Part shown: one piece after another, positions 21,220 through 30,434 of the stretch
How positions within the stretch are numbered: the stretch's first letter is position 1
How the letters are laid out: each line of letters opens with the position of its first letter
From: Bacteroidales bacterium
GTDB taxonomy: Bacteria > Bacteroidota > Bacteroidia > Bacteroidales > UBA1715
DNA length: 64,000 bases
Direction of reading: 5' to 3'
Assembly: GCA_016714605.1 (NCBI GenBank)
Contig: JADKDL010000014.1
Location: 1 to 64,000, forward strand
Position numbers and translations under genes: made by a program
Notes under the pieces: generated by a model
Told to the model about the DNA's origin: nothing
The model's database searches: none
The model's input: only the letters and a program-made list of their open reading frames with translations

Positions 21220-21495
21220 ATGAGAAAAGGAATACATCCTGAAAATTACAGACTAGTGGTTTTCAAAGATATGTCAAACGAGACAACATTCATTACAAAA
21301 TCAGCAGCTAAATCTAGAGAAACAATTACTGTAGATGGCGTTGATTATCCGTTAATTAAGTTAGAGATTTCGAGTGCATCGCATCCGTTCTTTACTGGTA
21401 AGATGAAATTTCTTGATACTGCGGGTCGAGTTGATAAATTCAGAAACAAGTACAAAAACCACTTGGATAAAAAAGAAACAAAAGAAACAAATTAA
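21220..21495 (+). CDS. rpmE2: Ribosomal protein L31, type B
   Basis: 91 residues starting MRKGIHPENYRLVVFKDMSN, with SSASHPFFTGK and GRVDKFRNKY, which is the L31 signature. The zinc-binding cysteines of type A L31 are absent, so this is the type B (zinc-independent) form, usual in Bacteroidota. ATG 21220 is preferred over upstream in-frame codons because family members begin exactly there and the promoter lies just upstream. It is a component of the large ribosomal subunit. It is transcribed alone, with a terminator right after the stop. Confidence 0.95.
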   Translation: MRKGIHPENYRLVVFKDMSNETTFITKSAAKSRETITVDGVDYPLIKLEISSASHPFFTGKMKFLDTAGRVDKFRNKYKNHLDKKETKETN

Positions 21496-21502
21496 AATTT
21501 AT

Positions 21503-21533
21503 AAAGCCTCGTATATTTCGGGGCTTTTTTTTT
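21503..21533 (+). terminator. rpmE2 terminator
   Basis: Stem AAAGCCTCG (21503-21511) with CGGGGCTTT (21519-21527, one G-U pair), followed by a run of T. It starts 8 bases after the rpmE2 stop. Confidence 0.9.
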
Positions 21534-21557
21534 GTCAATTTTATTAGCTCAATTATT

Positions 21558-22741
21558 ATGAATTATATTCTTTTCGATGACCATACAAGAGTTAATCTTT
21601 TACCTCTTACTTTTACCAGACCTATTGCTGAAATTAGAATAGGCATTCTTACTATCACCGAGAAATGGAATCAACATCTCAAAACCCAGTGTTCTTTCCA
21701 AACAGAACCTTATTTACAAGAAAAATATTCTTTGAATATTGCAGATGAATCTGTTTTTATAAATGGTAGTGTCTTGCCTCAAAAATCATTAGTAAAGGCT
21801 ATTACATCGCTCAAAGCAAATCAGATACTTTTAAAAAGCTCTCTCGTTGTAGCCTTGAGAACCACAGAAAATAATTTCAATCCTCTTGATATTGAGAAGT
21901 ATGAAGTTGTTGAATTTGAGGAAGAAATTATTAAGATTGAGCAGCCATATCATATTTTTTCACTGAATGAAGTTGCGCTAAAGCTTGATTTTGACATGCT
22001 TACCGAAGGTAGAACTTCTGCAAAAGTACACGAATCAAATACTCTAATAGCAGAGGAGAATATTTTTATAGAAGAAGGAGCCGAAATTATTTGTTCGGTA
22101 TTGAATGCTTCCAAAGGGCCTATTTATGTTGGCAAAGATGCGGTAATAATGGAACATAGCTCCGTGCGTGGACCAGTTGCCTTGTGTACTCATGCTGAGC
22201 TTAAAATGGGTTCTAAAATATATGGAGCAACAACCATTGGTCCTTATTGTAAAGTAGGGGGCGAGGTTCATAATTCGGTCTTTTTTGCATTTTCTAGCAA
22301 GGCTCATGATGGTTTTCTTGGCAATTCGGTTTTGGCAGAGTGGTGCAATTTAGGTGCCGACACAAACACTTCTAACTTAAAAAATAATTATGCAGAAGTA
22401 AAACTATGGAACTATGAAAAGGAGCGTTTTCTAAAAACAGGTCTACAGTTTTGTGGCTTAATCATGGGCGACCATTCTAAGTGTAGTATCAATACCATGT
22501 TCAATACCGGAACTGTTGTTGGTGTTTTTTGCAAATATTTTGGCAGTGGATTCCCTCGTAATTTTGTGCCATCTTTCACATGGGGTGGGGCAGAGGTCTA
22601 ATTCTTTACACCAAACCTAAAGCCTTTGAAGTTGCCGATATTGTAATGAAACGCCGGAATAAAGCGTTTGATGCAACAGAACAAAATATTTTGCACACCG
22701 TTTTTGAACTTACAGCAAAGCATAGACAGTTTTTAAAATAG
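21558..22741 (+). CDS. GlmU-family sugar nucleotidyltransferase/acetyltransferase (frameshifted)
   Basis: The N-terminus MNYILFDDHTRVNLLPLTFTRPIAEIRIGI is typical of the alternative GlmU-like family of Bacteroidota. That family combines a nucleotidyltransferase-like N-terminal half (about residues 1-180) with a left-handed beta-helix acyltransferase-like C-terminal half (hexapeptide signals such as GPIYVGKDAVIMEHSSVRGP). The proposed role is making UDP-GlcNAc or a related activated sugar for the envelope. The frame stops at 22601 after TWGGAEV. With one extra G in the preceding G run (about 22585) it continues as RGLILYTKPKAFEVADIVMKRRN to a stop at 22741, which matches the expected end of the family. 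This is a homopolymer indel, so the gene is probably intact in vivo. The substrate is inferred from the family only. Confidence 0.83.
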
Positions 22742-23025
22742 TTACTTTTTTATTTTTTTAGAATACAAAATATTACTTTTTTGTGGGTTTAATTAGAAAC
22801 TGTTAGTCTTGGTTTGATGAGATGATAACAAACATTTTTGTTTCATTTACCGCATTTCGGCTCAGTTAGGACTACAATGAAAGCAATTAAATAATTTTAT
22901 CGCAGAAAATTAGATTTTTTCTAATGCCCATAAGAATATAGTTTATTTCGGTATAGGAATTGAATTATACTAGTTTCTGAAACTTTTTCAGGTAACACTG
23001 TCATTTTGTCAAAAAAAGAAAAATT

Positions 23026-25473
23026 ATGAGCAATAATTTCAAATATATATTAGATAAAACCTTACTCTCAGATTTTATTGATGATGAATCGGAGTTTATA
23101 CCAATCATCAATGACGAAGATCCGGGAGAGTTATTCATCACACCCGATATTTTACCTGTTTTACCTCTTAAAAATGCAGTTCTATTTCCGGGAGTTATTA
23201 TGCCTATAACCGTTGGCAGAGAAAAGTCGCTCCAACTGGTTAGAGACTATAATGTTAAAAATAAAATAATTGCTACAGCTACTCAAAAAGATGTGAAAAT
23301 TGAAAATCCACTTTTTACCGATTTATATGAGACTGCCACTGTTGCAAAGATTGTAAAAATACTAGAAATGCCCGATGGCAATTCTACCGTTATTCTGCAA
23401 GGAAAAAAAAGAATTCAATTACAACATCAAGTTCAGGAAGAGCCCTATATCATTGCTTCAGTTCATGATAGAATGGAAATAAAACCCGAAATAGATCAGG
23501 AGTTTGAAGCCATACTAAGCACTCTTAAAGATATGTCTTTGAAGATTATTAAACTTTCATCGAATATTCCTAATGAGGCGGGTTTTGCTATAAAGAACAT
23601 CAGTAATCCTGCATTTTTGGTAAATTTTATTTCTTCTAATACTGATACCGAAGTAGAAGAGAAATTATTACTTCTCGATGCTGATAATCTGAAAGAACGT
23701 GCCATACTGCTCATGAAATTTCTTGCTAGACAGGTGCAAATGCTTGAAATTAAAAGCGATATACTGAACAAAGCAAGGAAAAATATCGATCAGCAACAGA
23801 GAGATTATTTTTTGCATCAGCAAATGAAAACGATTCAGAGCGAATTAGGTGGAAATAGTTCTGAGCGCGAAATTGAGGATATGAAAAGCAAAGCTCAACA
23901 GAAAAAATGGAGCGAAGCAACGGCTACTTTTTTCCTCAAGGAACTTGATAAACTGCAAAGAATGAATCCGCAGGCAGGCGAACATTCAGTACAGATGAAC
24001 TATTTGCAAACCTTGCTCGATTTGCCTTGGAATGAATATTCTGATGATAATTTTGATTTGCGCTATGCTCAAGAAGTTTTAGATGCCGATCATTATGGAT
24101 TGGAAAAAGTAAAAGAACGGATTATTGAACATTTGGCAGTTCTCAAACTTAAAGGCGATATGAAATCTCCGATTATCTGTTTGTACGGACCTCCGGGTGT
24201 TGGTAAAACCTCATTGGGTCGTTCTATTGCAAAATCGCTCAATAGAAAATATGCACGTATGTCGCTCGGTGGTCTACACGATGAGGCCGAAATACGTGGG
24301 CACAGAAAAACCTATATTGGTGCTATGCCCGGTAGGATAATTCAAAACATTAAGAAAGTGGGTACTTCAAATCCGGTTTTTATACTTGATGAGATAGACA
24401 AAGTAGGAAAAGATTTTAGAGGCGATCCGGAATCAGCCTTGCTCGAAGTTCTTGACCCTGAACAAAATAAAGAGTTTCACGATAACTATTTAGAACTTGA
24501 TTATGATCTTTCTAAGGTTATGTTTATTGCTACCGCAAATAATATTGCCAATATCAGTTCGGCTCTGAGAGACCGTATGGAAATGATTGATGTTTCAGGT
24601 TATATTGTTGAAGAGAAAATTCAAATTGCAAAAAAGCATCTCATCCCAAATCAGATTGAGAACAATGGTCTTTCTGAAACCATGTTGTCTATAAACGATG
24701 AATGTTTGAAGTATATGATAATGAATCATACTCGCGAATCGGGTGTGAGAGGACTAGACAAGAAGATTGCAAAAGTAGTGCGCTCTCTAGCCAAAAAGAT
24801 AGCTCTTGACGAGGTTTATGATAAGCATATCAATTTGGAAATGCTACGTGTAATACTAGGACCACCTGAATATCACAGCGATGAATATCAAGGCAATGAG
24901 TTTGCAGGAGTAGTTACCGGTTTGGCATGGACTGCTGTTGGGGGCGATATTCTTTTTATAGAAACCAGTTTGAGCAAAGGCAAAGGAATTCTTACCATGA
25001 CCGGAAATTTGGGCAATGTAATGAAAGAATCTGCTACTATTGCACTTGAGTTTATTAAAGCTCATGCACAGCAATTTGATATCCCTACCGATGTTTTTGA
25101 AAATTGGAATGTGCATGTTCACGTACCAGAGGGTGCTATTCCTAAAGATGGACCATCTGCCGGAATCACAATGGTAAGTTCCATGGTTTCTGCTTTTACA
25201 CAGAGAAAAGTTAAGAAGCATTTGGCTATGACCGGAGAAATTACACTTCGAGGAAAAGTTTTGCCTGTGGGAGGAATTAAAGAAAAAATACTTGCAGCAA
25301 AGCGAGCAGGTATAAAAGAAATAATTCTTAGCAAAGCCAATCAGAAAGATATAGAAATAATTGGCGATATTTATATTGAGGGTCTGCGTTTTATATATGT
25401 AGATACAATTGATGAAGTAATTTCTGAAGCAATTTTGAAACAAAAAGTGAAAAATACGATAAAAGTGTATTAG
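23026..25473 (+). CDS. lon: ATP-dependent protease Lon
   Basis: 815 residues, normal length for LonA. An N-terminal substrate-recognition domain (LPVLPLKNAVLFPGVIMPITV) is followed by a coiled helical region. The AAA+ module carries Walker A GPPGVGKTS (residues 388-396) and Walker B FILDEIDKVG. The C-terminal peptidase has the catalytic serine in KDGPSAG (S711) and the lysine K754 in GGIKEK, 43 residues apart as in other Lon enzymes. It is cytoplasmic and degrades misfolded and regulatory proteins. ATG 23026 gives the usual N-terminal extension of Bacteroidota Lon. It appears to be monocistronic, with a terminator just after it. No heat-shock element was recognised in the 284 bases upstream. 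Confidence 0.97.
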   Translation: MSNNFKYILDKTLLSDFIDDESEFIPIINDEDPGELFITPDILPVLPLKNAVLFPGVIMPITVGREKSLQLVRDYNVKNKIIATATQKDVKIENPLFTDLYETATVAKIVKILEMPDGNSTVILQGKKRIQLQHQVQEEPYIIASVHDRMEIKPEIDQEFEAILSTLKDMSLKIIKLSSNIPNEAGFAIKNISNPAFLVNFISSNTDTEVEEKLLLLDADNLKERAILLMKFLARQVQMLEIKSDILNKARKNIDQQQRDYFLHQQMKTIQSELGGNSSEREIEDMKSKAQQKKWSEATATFFLKELDKLQRMNPQAGEHSVQMNYLQTLLDLPWNEYSDDNFDLRYAQEVLDADHYGLEKVKERIIEHLAVLKLKGDMKSPIICLYGPPGVGKTSLGRSIAKSLNRKYARMSLGGLHDEAEIRGHRKTYIGAMPGRIIQNIKKVGTSNPVFILDEIDKVGKDFRGDPESALLEVLDPEQNKEFHDNYLELDYDLSKVMFIATANNIANISSALRDRMEMIDVSGYIVEEKIQIAKKHLIPNQIENNGLSETMLSINDECLKYMIMNHTRESGVRGLDKKIAKVVRSLAKKIALDEVYDKHINLEMLRVILGPPEYHSDEYQGNEFAGVVTGLAWTAVGGDILFIETSLSKGKGILTMTGNLGNVMKESATIALEFIKAHAQQFDIPTDVFENWNVHVHVPEGAIPKDGPSAGITMVSSMVSAFTQRKVKKHLAMTGEITLRGKVLPVGGIKEKILAAKRAGIKEIILSKANQKDIEIIGDIYIEGLRFIYVDTIDEVISEAILKQKVKNTIKVY

Positions 25474-25500
25474 ATATTTTTGAGTTACAATTGAAATGAA

Positions 25501-25536
25501 AAACCGGAAAGACAGATTAGCCTTTCCGGTTTTTTT
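25501..25536 (+). terminator. lon terminator
   Basis: Perfect 11-bp stem AAACCGGAAAG (25501-25511) with 25522-25532, followed by T residues. It sits between the convergent lon and AAA-ATPase genes and may serve both. Confidence 0.9.
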
Positions 25537-25568
25537 GTAGTATGCCAAGCATAGTGAATAGATTTTCG

Positions 25569-27134
25569 CTACTGGTTTATCTTTTTCCAAGCAAACTCAC
25601 TGATGTTTCTCTTGGTGCTATCGAAATGGATTCCAATGAGATAGATATCCTTATTTTCTGATTGATATTTTTCGTAATACTTCATTTGTTCAATTTGCTG
25701 AATGGCTTTTTCTGGTGACGCATCTACTTTGAATTCAAACAAATATATATTATTTTGTGTCTTGATGGTTAAATCTATTCTTCCATAATTTGTATGGTCT
25801 TCAGGTATAATATCATACGCCAAACTTGCCATAAATGAATACATTACCGAAGCATAGTAACCCTCATAAGTTCCCATGTTTTTCATTACATAATTGTCGT
25901 AAGGAATGGCAGCAAATAAAGAAAACAGGATTTTTTCTATTTTAGCCAAATCGCCCTCGTAAAGTGCATTTATAATATTGAACTGATAAGAACCTGAACC
26001 AGAGCGAAAATCAGTTAAATAATTAAAAAACAATTCGTTGAGGGAATAAGTTATTTCCTTATTGGGCATTTTCATTTTAAAATATTCTCTGCCCGAAATA
26101 GCATATCTTTTATCAAAAGTTAGATAACCGGTTTGCCAAAGCAATGCAACCAAATCTATGTGTTCTACATCAAAAGCATTAAGTGTTTCTTTTGGAACAT
26201 TAATATTCTCTAACTCTGGTAGATAATAACTCTTCCTTTTTAATATCTCAATCAAAAACGACGGATTACCTGTTTCCCACCAATAATTACTGAATAGGCA
26301 TCCTTTAGAGAGAAAAAGTAAAATATCAAACGGGTTATAAATAGGCTCCCCAAAATAATTATAACCATTATACCATAGTTTTACTTCATTTAAATCTACA
26401 CCGTCTAAATATTCATTGAATGTATTTAATAAATCATCGTGAGTATATCCTGTAATTGTGGAATAATGTGCATCAATAGTTATATCTTCAATATTATTCA
26501 ATCCGCTAAACAGGTTCAGTTTAGAAAATTTACTTACACCGGTTAAGAATACAAAATGCAAATAACGATCGTTATCTTTTAGAGCCGAGTAGAAATTTTT
26601 GAGCGTATTTCGTCCCTTGAGCGACATACTTTTATCCTCGAAATGTATATTGTCGAGGATTATCTTATCATATTCATCTATAAGAATTACAACTTTTTTC
26701 TTATATTTTTCATAACATGCTTGTATAAGTAAAACAAAAGATTCTTTTGAATCTTCTAATTTAGTAAATGGAATATCAAAGCCATGAATTTTATTATTCT
26801 CTCTGAAAATCCGAATAAATTCCTTTTCAATTAAAACATCGTTTGTATAAGATCCACTACCAAAAGAAATATTGATAACAGGAAAGGTATTGTTCCAGTC
26901 CCATTTATCATATATTTCTAAACCTTCAAAAAGCTCCTTGTTTCCTTTGAATATCTCGGCTAAAGTATCAACAAACAATGATTTCCCAAACCTTCGTGGA
27001 CGAGAAAGAAAGGCGTATTTACATGAGGTGATAAGCAGGTGTGCTAAACCTGTTTTATCAATATAAGCATAGTTTTCATTTGGATTTCGTATGTCGCTAA
27101 ATGTTTGAATACCTATTGGAAGTTTCTTTTTCAT
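25569..27134 (-). CDS. AAA-ATPase-like protein with PD-(D/E)XK nuclease-fold domain
   Basis: 521 residues. The N-terminal part is the AAA-ATPase_like family (PF09820 type): KLPIGIQTFSDIRN, YIDKTGLAHLL, a variant P-loop SRPRRFGKSLF, and Walker B VVILIDEYDKII. The C-terminal part resembles the PD-(D/E)XK superfamily domain that accompanies it (GRIDLTIKTQNNIYLFEFKVD, with the D...E.K arrangement). Such genes are abundant, often multicopy, in gut and sediment Bacteroidota. Their function is not established; roles in mobile-element biology or defence have been proposed. It is read on the minus strand, convergent with lon. No partner gene was seen. The function is uncertain. Confidence 0.85.
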   Translation of the reverse strand: MKKKLPIGIQTFSDIRNPNENYAYIDKTGLAHLLITSCKYAFLSRPRRFGKSLFVDTLAEIFKGNKELFEGLEIYDKWDWNNTFPVINISFGSGSYTNDVLIEKEFIRIFRENNKIHGFDIPFTKLEDSKESFVLLIQACYEKYKKKVVILIDEYDKIILDNIHFEDKSMSLKGRNTLKNFYSALKDNDRYLHFVFLTGVSKFSKLNLFSGLNNIEDITIDAHYSTITGYTHDDLLNTFNEYLDGVDLNEVKLWYNGYNYFGEPIYNPFDILLFLSKGCLFSNYWWETGNPSFLIEILKRKSYYLPELENINVPKETLNAFDVEHIDLVALLWQTGYLTFDKRYAISGREYFKMKMPNKEITYSLNELFFNYLTDFRSGSGSYQFNIINALYEGDLAKIEKILFSLFAAIPYDNYVMKNMGTYEGYYASVMYSFMASLAYDIIPEDHTNYGRIDLTIKTQNNIYLFEFKVDASPEKAIQQIEQMKYYEKYQSENKDIYLIGIHFDSTKRNISEFAWKKINQ

Positions 27135-27180
27135 ATAAAATGTTTCAAGAAATTTTTTATGAGCAAATATCAGTAATAAT

Positions 27181-27204
27181 TTGCTAATTTGCTAATTTGC
27201 TAAT
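27181..27204. repeat. Three tandem copies of an 8-bp unit
   Basis: TTGCTAAT is repeated three times exactly. A related GCTAATTTG follows at about 27214. The tract lies between the AAA-ATPase gene and galE, upstream of the former. Confidence 0.8.
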
Positions 27205-27249
27205 GAGATAATGTGCTAATTTGAAATTTATTAGCAACAATCTCCCAAT

Positions 27250-27299
27250 TTTCCAAAGGGTAAAGAAAATTCATGAATTTTCTTTACCCTTGGAAATCA
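27250..27299. terminator. Near-perfect palindrome after galE
   Basis: A 34-base perfect palindrome (about 27257-27291) is extended by TTTCC/GGAAA flanks with a one-base bulge. It begins about 26 bases past the galE stop and could terminate galE transcription on the minus strand. Its centre AGAAAATTCATGAATTTTCT recurs in related form at about 29110 and 34376. Confidence 0.6.
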
Positions 27300-27325
27300 A
27301 AAAGTATATATTTTCAAAAATTCCT

Positions 27326-28357
27326 TTATAAGTTTCTAATCTTTTTTTCCCATGTCCATGCAGATATGAGCGTTTCTTCAAGCGGTATTTCGGCTTTCCA
27401 ACCCAGTACTTCATTAGCATATGTTGTATCTGCCCATACTTGTTCTATATCGCCCTCTCTTCTATCTACAATGGTGTATGGAAAGCTTATTCCAGTTGCT
27501 CTTTCAAAAGTTTTCACCATTTCCAGTACCGAATTTCCTTTGCCGGTGCCCAGATTGAAAATCTCTAAAGGTCTGTCGTTTTTACTTGTCAACAATCTCT
27601 CAATGGCAATAACATGAGCTTTGGCAAGATCTACCACGTTAATATAATCTCTTATTGCAGTTCCGTCCGGAGTTTCATAATCATCGCCAAATATTTTCAG
27701 CTCTTTTCTTATTCCTGCAGCAGTCTGGGTGATGAATGGAATAAGATTATTAGGTACACCGTTTGGCAATTCACCTATATGTGCAGTTGGGTGAGCTCCA
27801 ATTGGGTTAAAGTAGCGAAGTAGTACAGCATTAAGTTCTGCTTTAGAAACAATTATATCTTTAATTATCTCTTCAGCTATTTGTTTTGTGTTGCCATAAG
27901 GCGAGTTGGCAGTTTGAATAGGTGCATTTTCTGTAACAGGCAATTCTTCAGGTTGTCCATACACGGTACACGAAGACGAGAAAACGAGCTGATTTATGCT
28001 ACATTCGCTCATAGCTTTGAGCAAGTAAATGAGCGAAATGAGATTGTTTTCGTAGTATTTCAAAGGTTTCTCAACCGATTCACCAACTGCTTTCGATGCT
28101 GCGAAATGAATTACAGCTTTTATGTCTTTGTGTTTTTCAAATATTTTTTTTACAGCATCTGGTTCGCACATATCAATCTGGTAGAAATCTGGTTTTGTAC
28201 CGATAATCTTTTTTATGCCATCTAGTACCGTTTTGTCGGAATTAGAAAGATTGTCAATAATTACCACATTATAACCTTTTTCTATAAGTTCTACAGTAGT
28301 ATGCGAACCTATGTAGCCCGTGCCTCCGGTTACAAGTATTGTTTGTTTCTGTGCCAT
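27326..28357 (-). CDS. galE: UDP-glucose 4-epimerase
   Basis: 343 residues, the normal GalE length. The NAD-binding Rossmann motif GGTGYIGSH (residues 11-19) is followed by the catalytic block SSSCTVYGQPEELPVTE and the YxxxK motif in SPYGNTKQ. C-terminal sugar-binding features (RYFNPIGAHPTAHIGE, NLGTGKGNSVLEM, REGDIEQVWAD) are all present. It interconverts UDP-glucose and UDP-galactose for envelope polysaccharides and galactose metabolism. It lies 123 bases downstream of gldD on the same strand and may be cotranscribed with it. Confidence 0.97.
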   Translation of the reverse strand: MAQKQTILVTGGTGYIGSHTTVELIEKGYNVVIIDNLSNSDKTVLDGIKKIIGTKPDFYQIDMCEPDAVKKIFEKHKDIKAVIHFAASKAVGESVEKPLKYYENNLISLIYLLKAMSECSINQLVFSSSCTVYGQPEELPVTENAPIQTANSPYGNTKQIAEEIIKDIIVSKAELNAVLLRYFNPIGAHPTAHIGELPNGVPNNLIPFITQTAAGIRKELKIFGDDYETPDGTAIRDYINVVDLAKAHVIAIERLLTSKNDRPLEIFNLGTGKGNSVLEMVKTFERATGISFPYTIVDRREGDIEQVWADTTYANEVLGWKAEIPLEETLISAWTWEKKIRNL

Positions 28358-28480
28358 AATTTTGTCCTATTATATTCTAAAATAGTATTCGAAAATAAAT
28401 AATTTCTTGTTCTAAAATGAATGAATTTATACGTGTGGAAATTAGTAAAAATTATCTCATTACAAAAACTTTATACACAA

Positions 28481-29066
28481 TTACTTTTTCCATTCAAAAC
28501 TATTTATAAATGTATGAATATCTTCTTGTATGAAATTTTTTACCGGTTTGAGCGAATCTTTATTAGGAATAGAATTAAAGTACAAGTGCTCCTCTTATAA
28601 ATTTACTAATGCTGTCGGTCAAGAAAAATTGTGTGTTTGAAGCTGCATCTCCTTGAATATCATAATAAATACCATACACTTTTTTTTCACTGTCCTGAAA
28701 TGTTTTCTCATTTATAGCTTCAGCTTTTATGGTATGTTTGTATGCAAAAGTGCGAGCATCTGCTAAGAATTGAGGTAACTCTTCTTTATTATCTTTATAG
28801 CTCAGATGTATTGTTGCATTCATCTGTGGGAAGCTGATATTCAACCAACAAGGCTCTGCATTGGGTGTTTTGTCTTTTTCTACAACTGCATATTTAGGGT
28901 ACTGAAAACGAAACGGACATGAAGAATCATAAACTACATATTCTTTTTTTGGAAGGTCAATCCTGAAATACCCTATTGGTTTGGGTGTATATATTTTTCT
29001 TTCATCGCACGATGATAAGAATACAAGACTTATAATTGATAAAGTAAGATATAGGTATAGTTTCAT
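28481..29066 (-). CDS. gldD: Gliding motility/T9SS lipoprotein GldD (frameshifted near the end)
   Basis: An N-terminal lipoprotein signal with lipobox LSSC (C20) is followed by the GldD core: YTPKPIGYFRIDLPKKEY, CPFRFQYPKYA, CWLNISFPQMNATIHLSYK. GldD is associated with gliding motility and type IX secretion and is anchored to the membrane through its lipid. The frame as read stops after FIRGALVL at 28575. One extra base near 28583-28586 explains this: removing it gives ALYFNSIPNKDSLKPVKNF onward through INSFEWKK to a stop at 28481, the expected end. The gene is probably intact in vivo. It lies upstream of galE on the minus strand. The presence of gldD fits the T9SS cargo proteins elsewhere in the window. 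Confidence 0.88.
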
Positions 29067-29484
29067 GATATTTAATTTGAAAATGTTTTTAATAATATGA
29101 TTTTGTATAGAAAATTTATGAATTTTCTTTTCTGATACAGTTTATTAATAGTTAAAATTTTGAATAAGATATTAATTATTCTATTGATATATTGTATTTT
29201 ATATAATATACAGTAAAATAATTTTAAAATCTAAAACTAAATTTAACCACTCAAAATATTATATAACCAATATTTATTACTTATACAAAAGTAAAAAAAA
29301 AGAAAGATGTTTTTATGTTTCAGTCATTTCAATATGATTCAAACGTATATTTATTTGCTACGATGATTTTGACGTAATTTTTTATTTCATTTTTTTATTA
29401 ACGAATTTCTATTTTCCACGTTTATAAAAATGGTTTATCGAAAATGATTTTTAGATTTGTAAAATTTGAATTTTAGGAAAAGAG
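29067..29484. other. Divergent intergenic region gldD/prmC
   Basis: Very AT-rich. It contains a small palindrome around 29108-29126 (AGAAAATTtatGAATTTTCT), related to the one at 27250. A TAnnTTTG element TAGATTTG at 29452-29459 is a plausible -7 box for prmC, 26 bases before its start. Nothing else was recognised. Confidence 0.5.
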
Positions 29485-30327
29485 ATGATACTACAACAAT
29501 TTATTGCCGATGCTCAAATAGTTTTAACTATTAAATATGGAGAAAGAGAGGCTAATGCAATTCTTTATTATTTAATACAAGAAGTTTTAGGGTTTTCCAA
29601 GACCGAAACTATATTCCATTCGGTTGATGAAATTGCTCCCGAAAAAGAAACGATTCTTAAAGATGCAATGGAGCGGTTGCAAAAAAATGAGCCCATTCAG
29701 CATATTACCGGATGGTCATATTTTTTTGATTTAAAGTTTGAAGTAGGGCCTTCAGTACTCATTCCCCGACCCGAAACCGAGGAGTTGGTAGATTGGATAA
29801 TTCATGACACCACAAAAGAAGGAATGAAAGTGCTTGATATTGGTACTGGTAGCGGTTGTATAGCTGTTACATTAGCCAAACATTTGAAGAATGCGAGTGT
29901 TACTGCTATTGATGTTTCTGCTGCTGCTTGTAATATTGCTAAGAAAAATTCTCTCTATAATGATTTAATGATAGAGGTGTTAAATATAAATATACTAAGT
30001 AATAGAATACCAAATCATAAATATAATATTATTGTAAGTAATCCTCCTTATATTCCTGAATCTGAGAAAGATATTTTGGCTGATAATGTATTGCAATTTG
30101 AACCCAATGAAGCCCTTTTTGTACCTAGCGATGACCCTTTGCTTTTTTATAAGGCTATAGCCGATTTTGCTTTGTTACATTTGAAACGCAAAGGGAAGCT
30201 TTATTTTGAAATACATGAAAATTACGGTAATCAAGTTATTGAAATGCTTAGAGAAAAAGGTTTTAAGAATATAATTTTAAAGAAAGATTTGCAAGAAAAA
30301 GATAGAATGATAATGGCTATGGTTTAA
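29485..30327 (+). CDS. prmC: Release factor glutamine N5-methyltransferase PrmC
   Basis: 280 residues. The N-terminal helical domain is followed by a SAM-dependent methyltransferase fold. Motif I is VLDIGTGSGCIA; the catalytic N-P-P-Y is at residues 186-189 (VSNPPYIPESE), which holds the glutamine side chain of the release factor. HITGWSYFFDLKFEVGPSVL and RPETEELVDW are family signatures. It methylates the GGQ glutamine of RF1/RF2 to promote termination. The start at ATG 29485 matches family N-termini. The next gene begins 107 bases on. Confidence 0.95.
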   Translation: MILQQFIADAQIVLTIKYGEREANAILYYLIQEVLGFSKTETIFHSVDEIAPEKETILKDAMERLQKNEPIQHITGWSYFFDLKFEVGPSVLIPRPETEELVDWIIHDTTKEGMKVLDIGTGSGCIAVTLAKHLKNASVTAIDVSAAACNIAKKNSLYNDLMIEVLNINILSNRIPNHKYNIIVSNPPYIPESEKDILADNVLQFEPNEALFVPSDDPLLFYKAIADFALLHLKRKGKLYFEIHENYGNQVIEMLREKGFKNIILKKDLQEKDRMIMAMV

Positions 30328-30434
30328 GTCTATCTGTTTTCTCAAAAGATTGTTAGTATTAAAACAAATATGATTGTATATTTAGTTTAGAAGGAGTATG
30401 CAAAGCTTCAATTTAATAATTAAATTTTAAGTAA

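Noticed and set aside
24856..25590. A 244-codon open stretch antisense to lon
   Set aside because: It lies opposite the conserved Lon protease domain, is rich in Cys, Phe and Tyr, and resembles no family; a shadow of the real gene.
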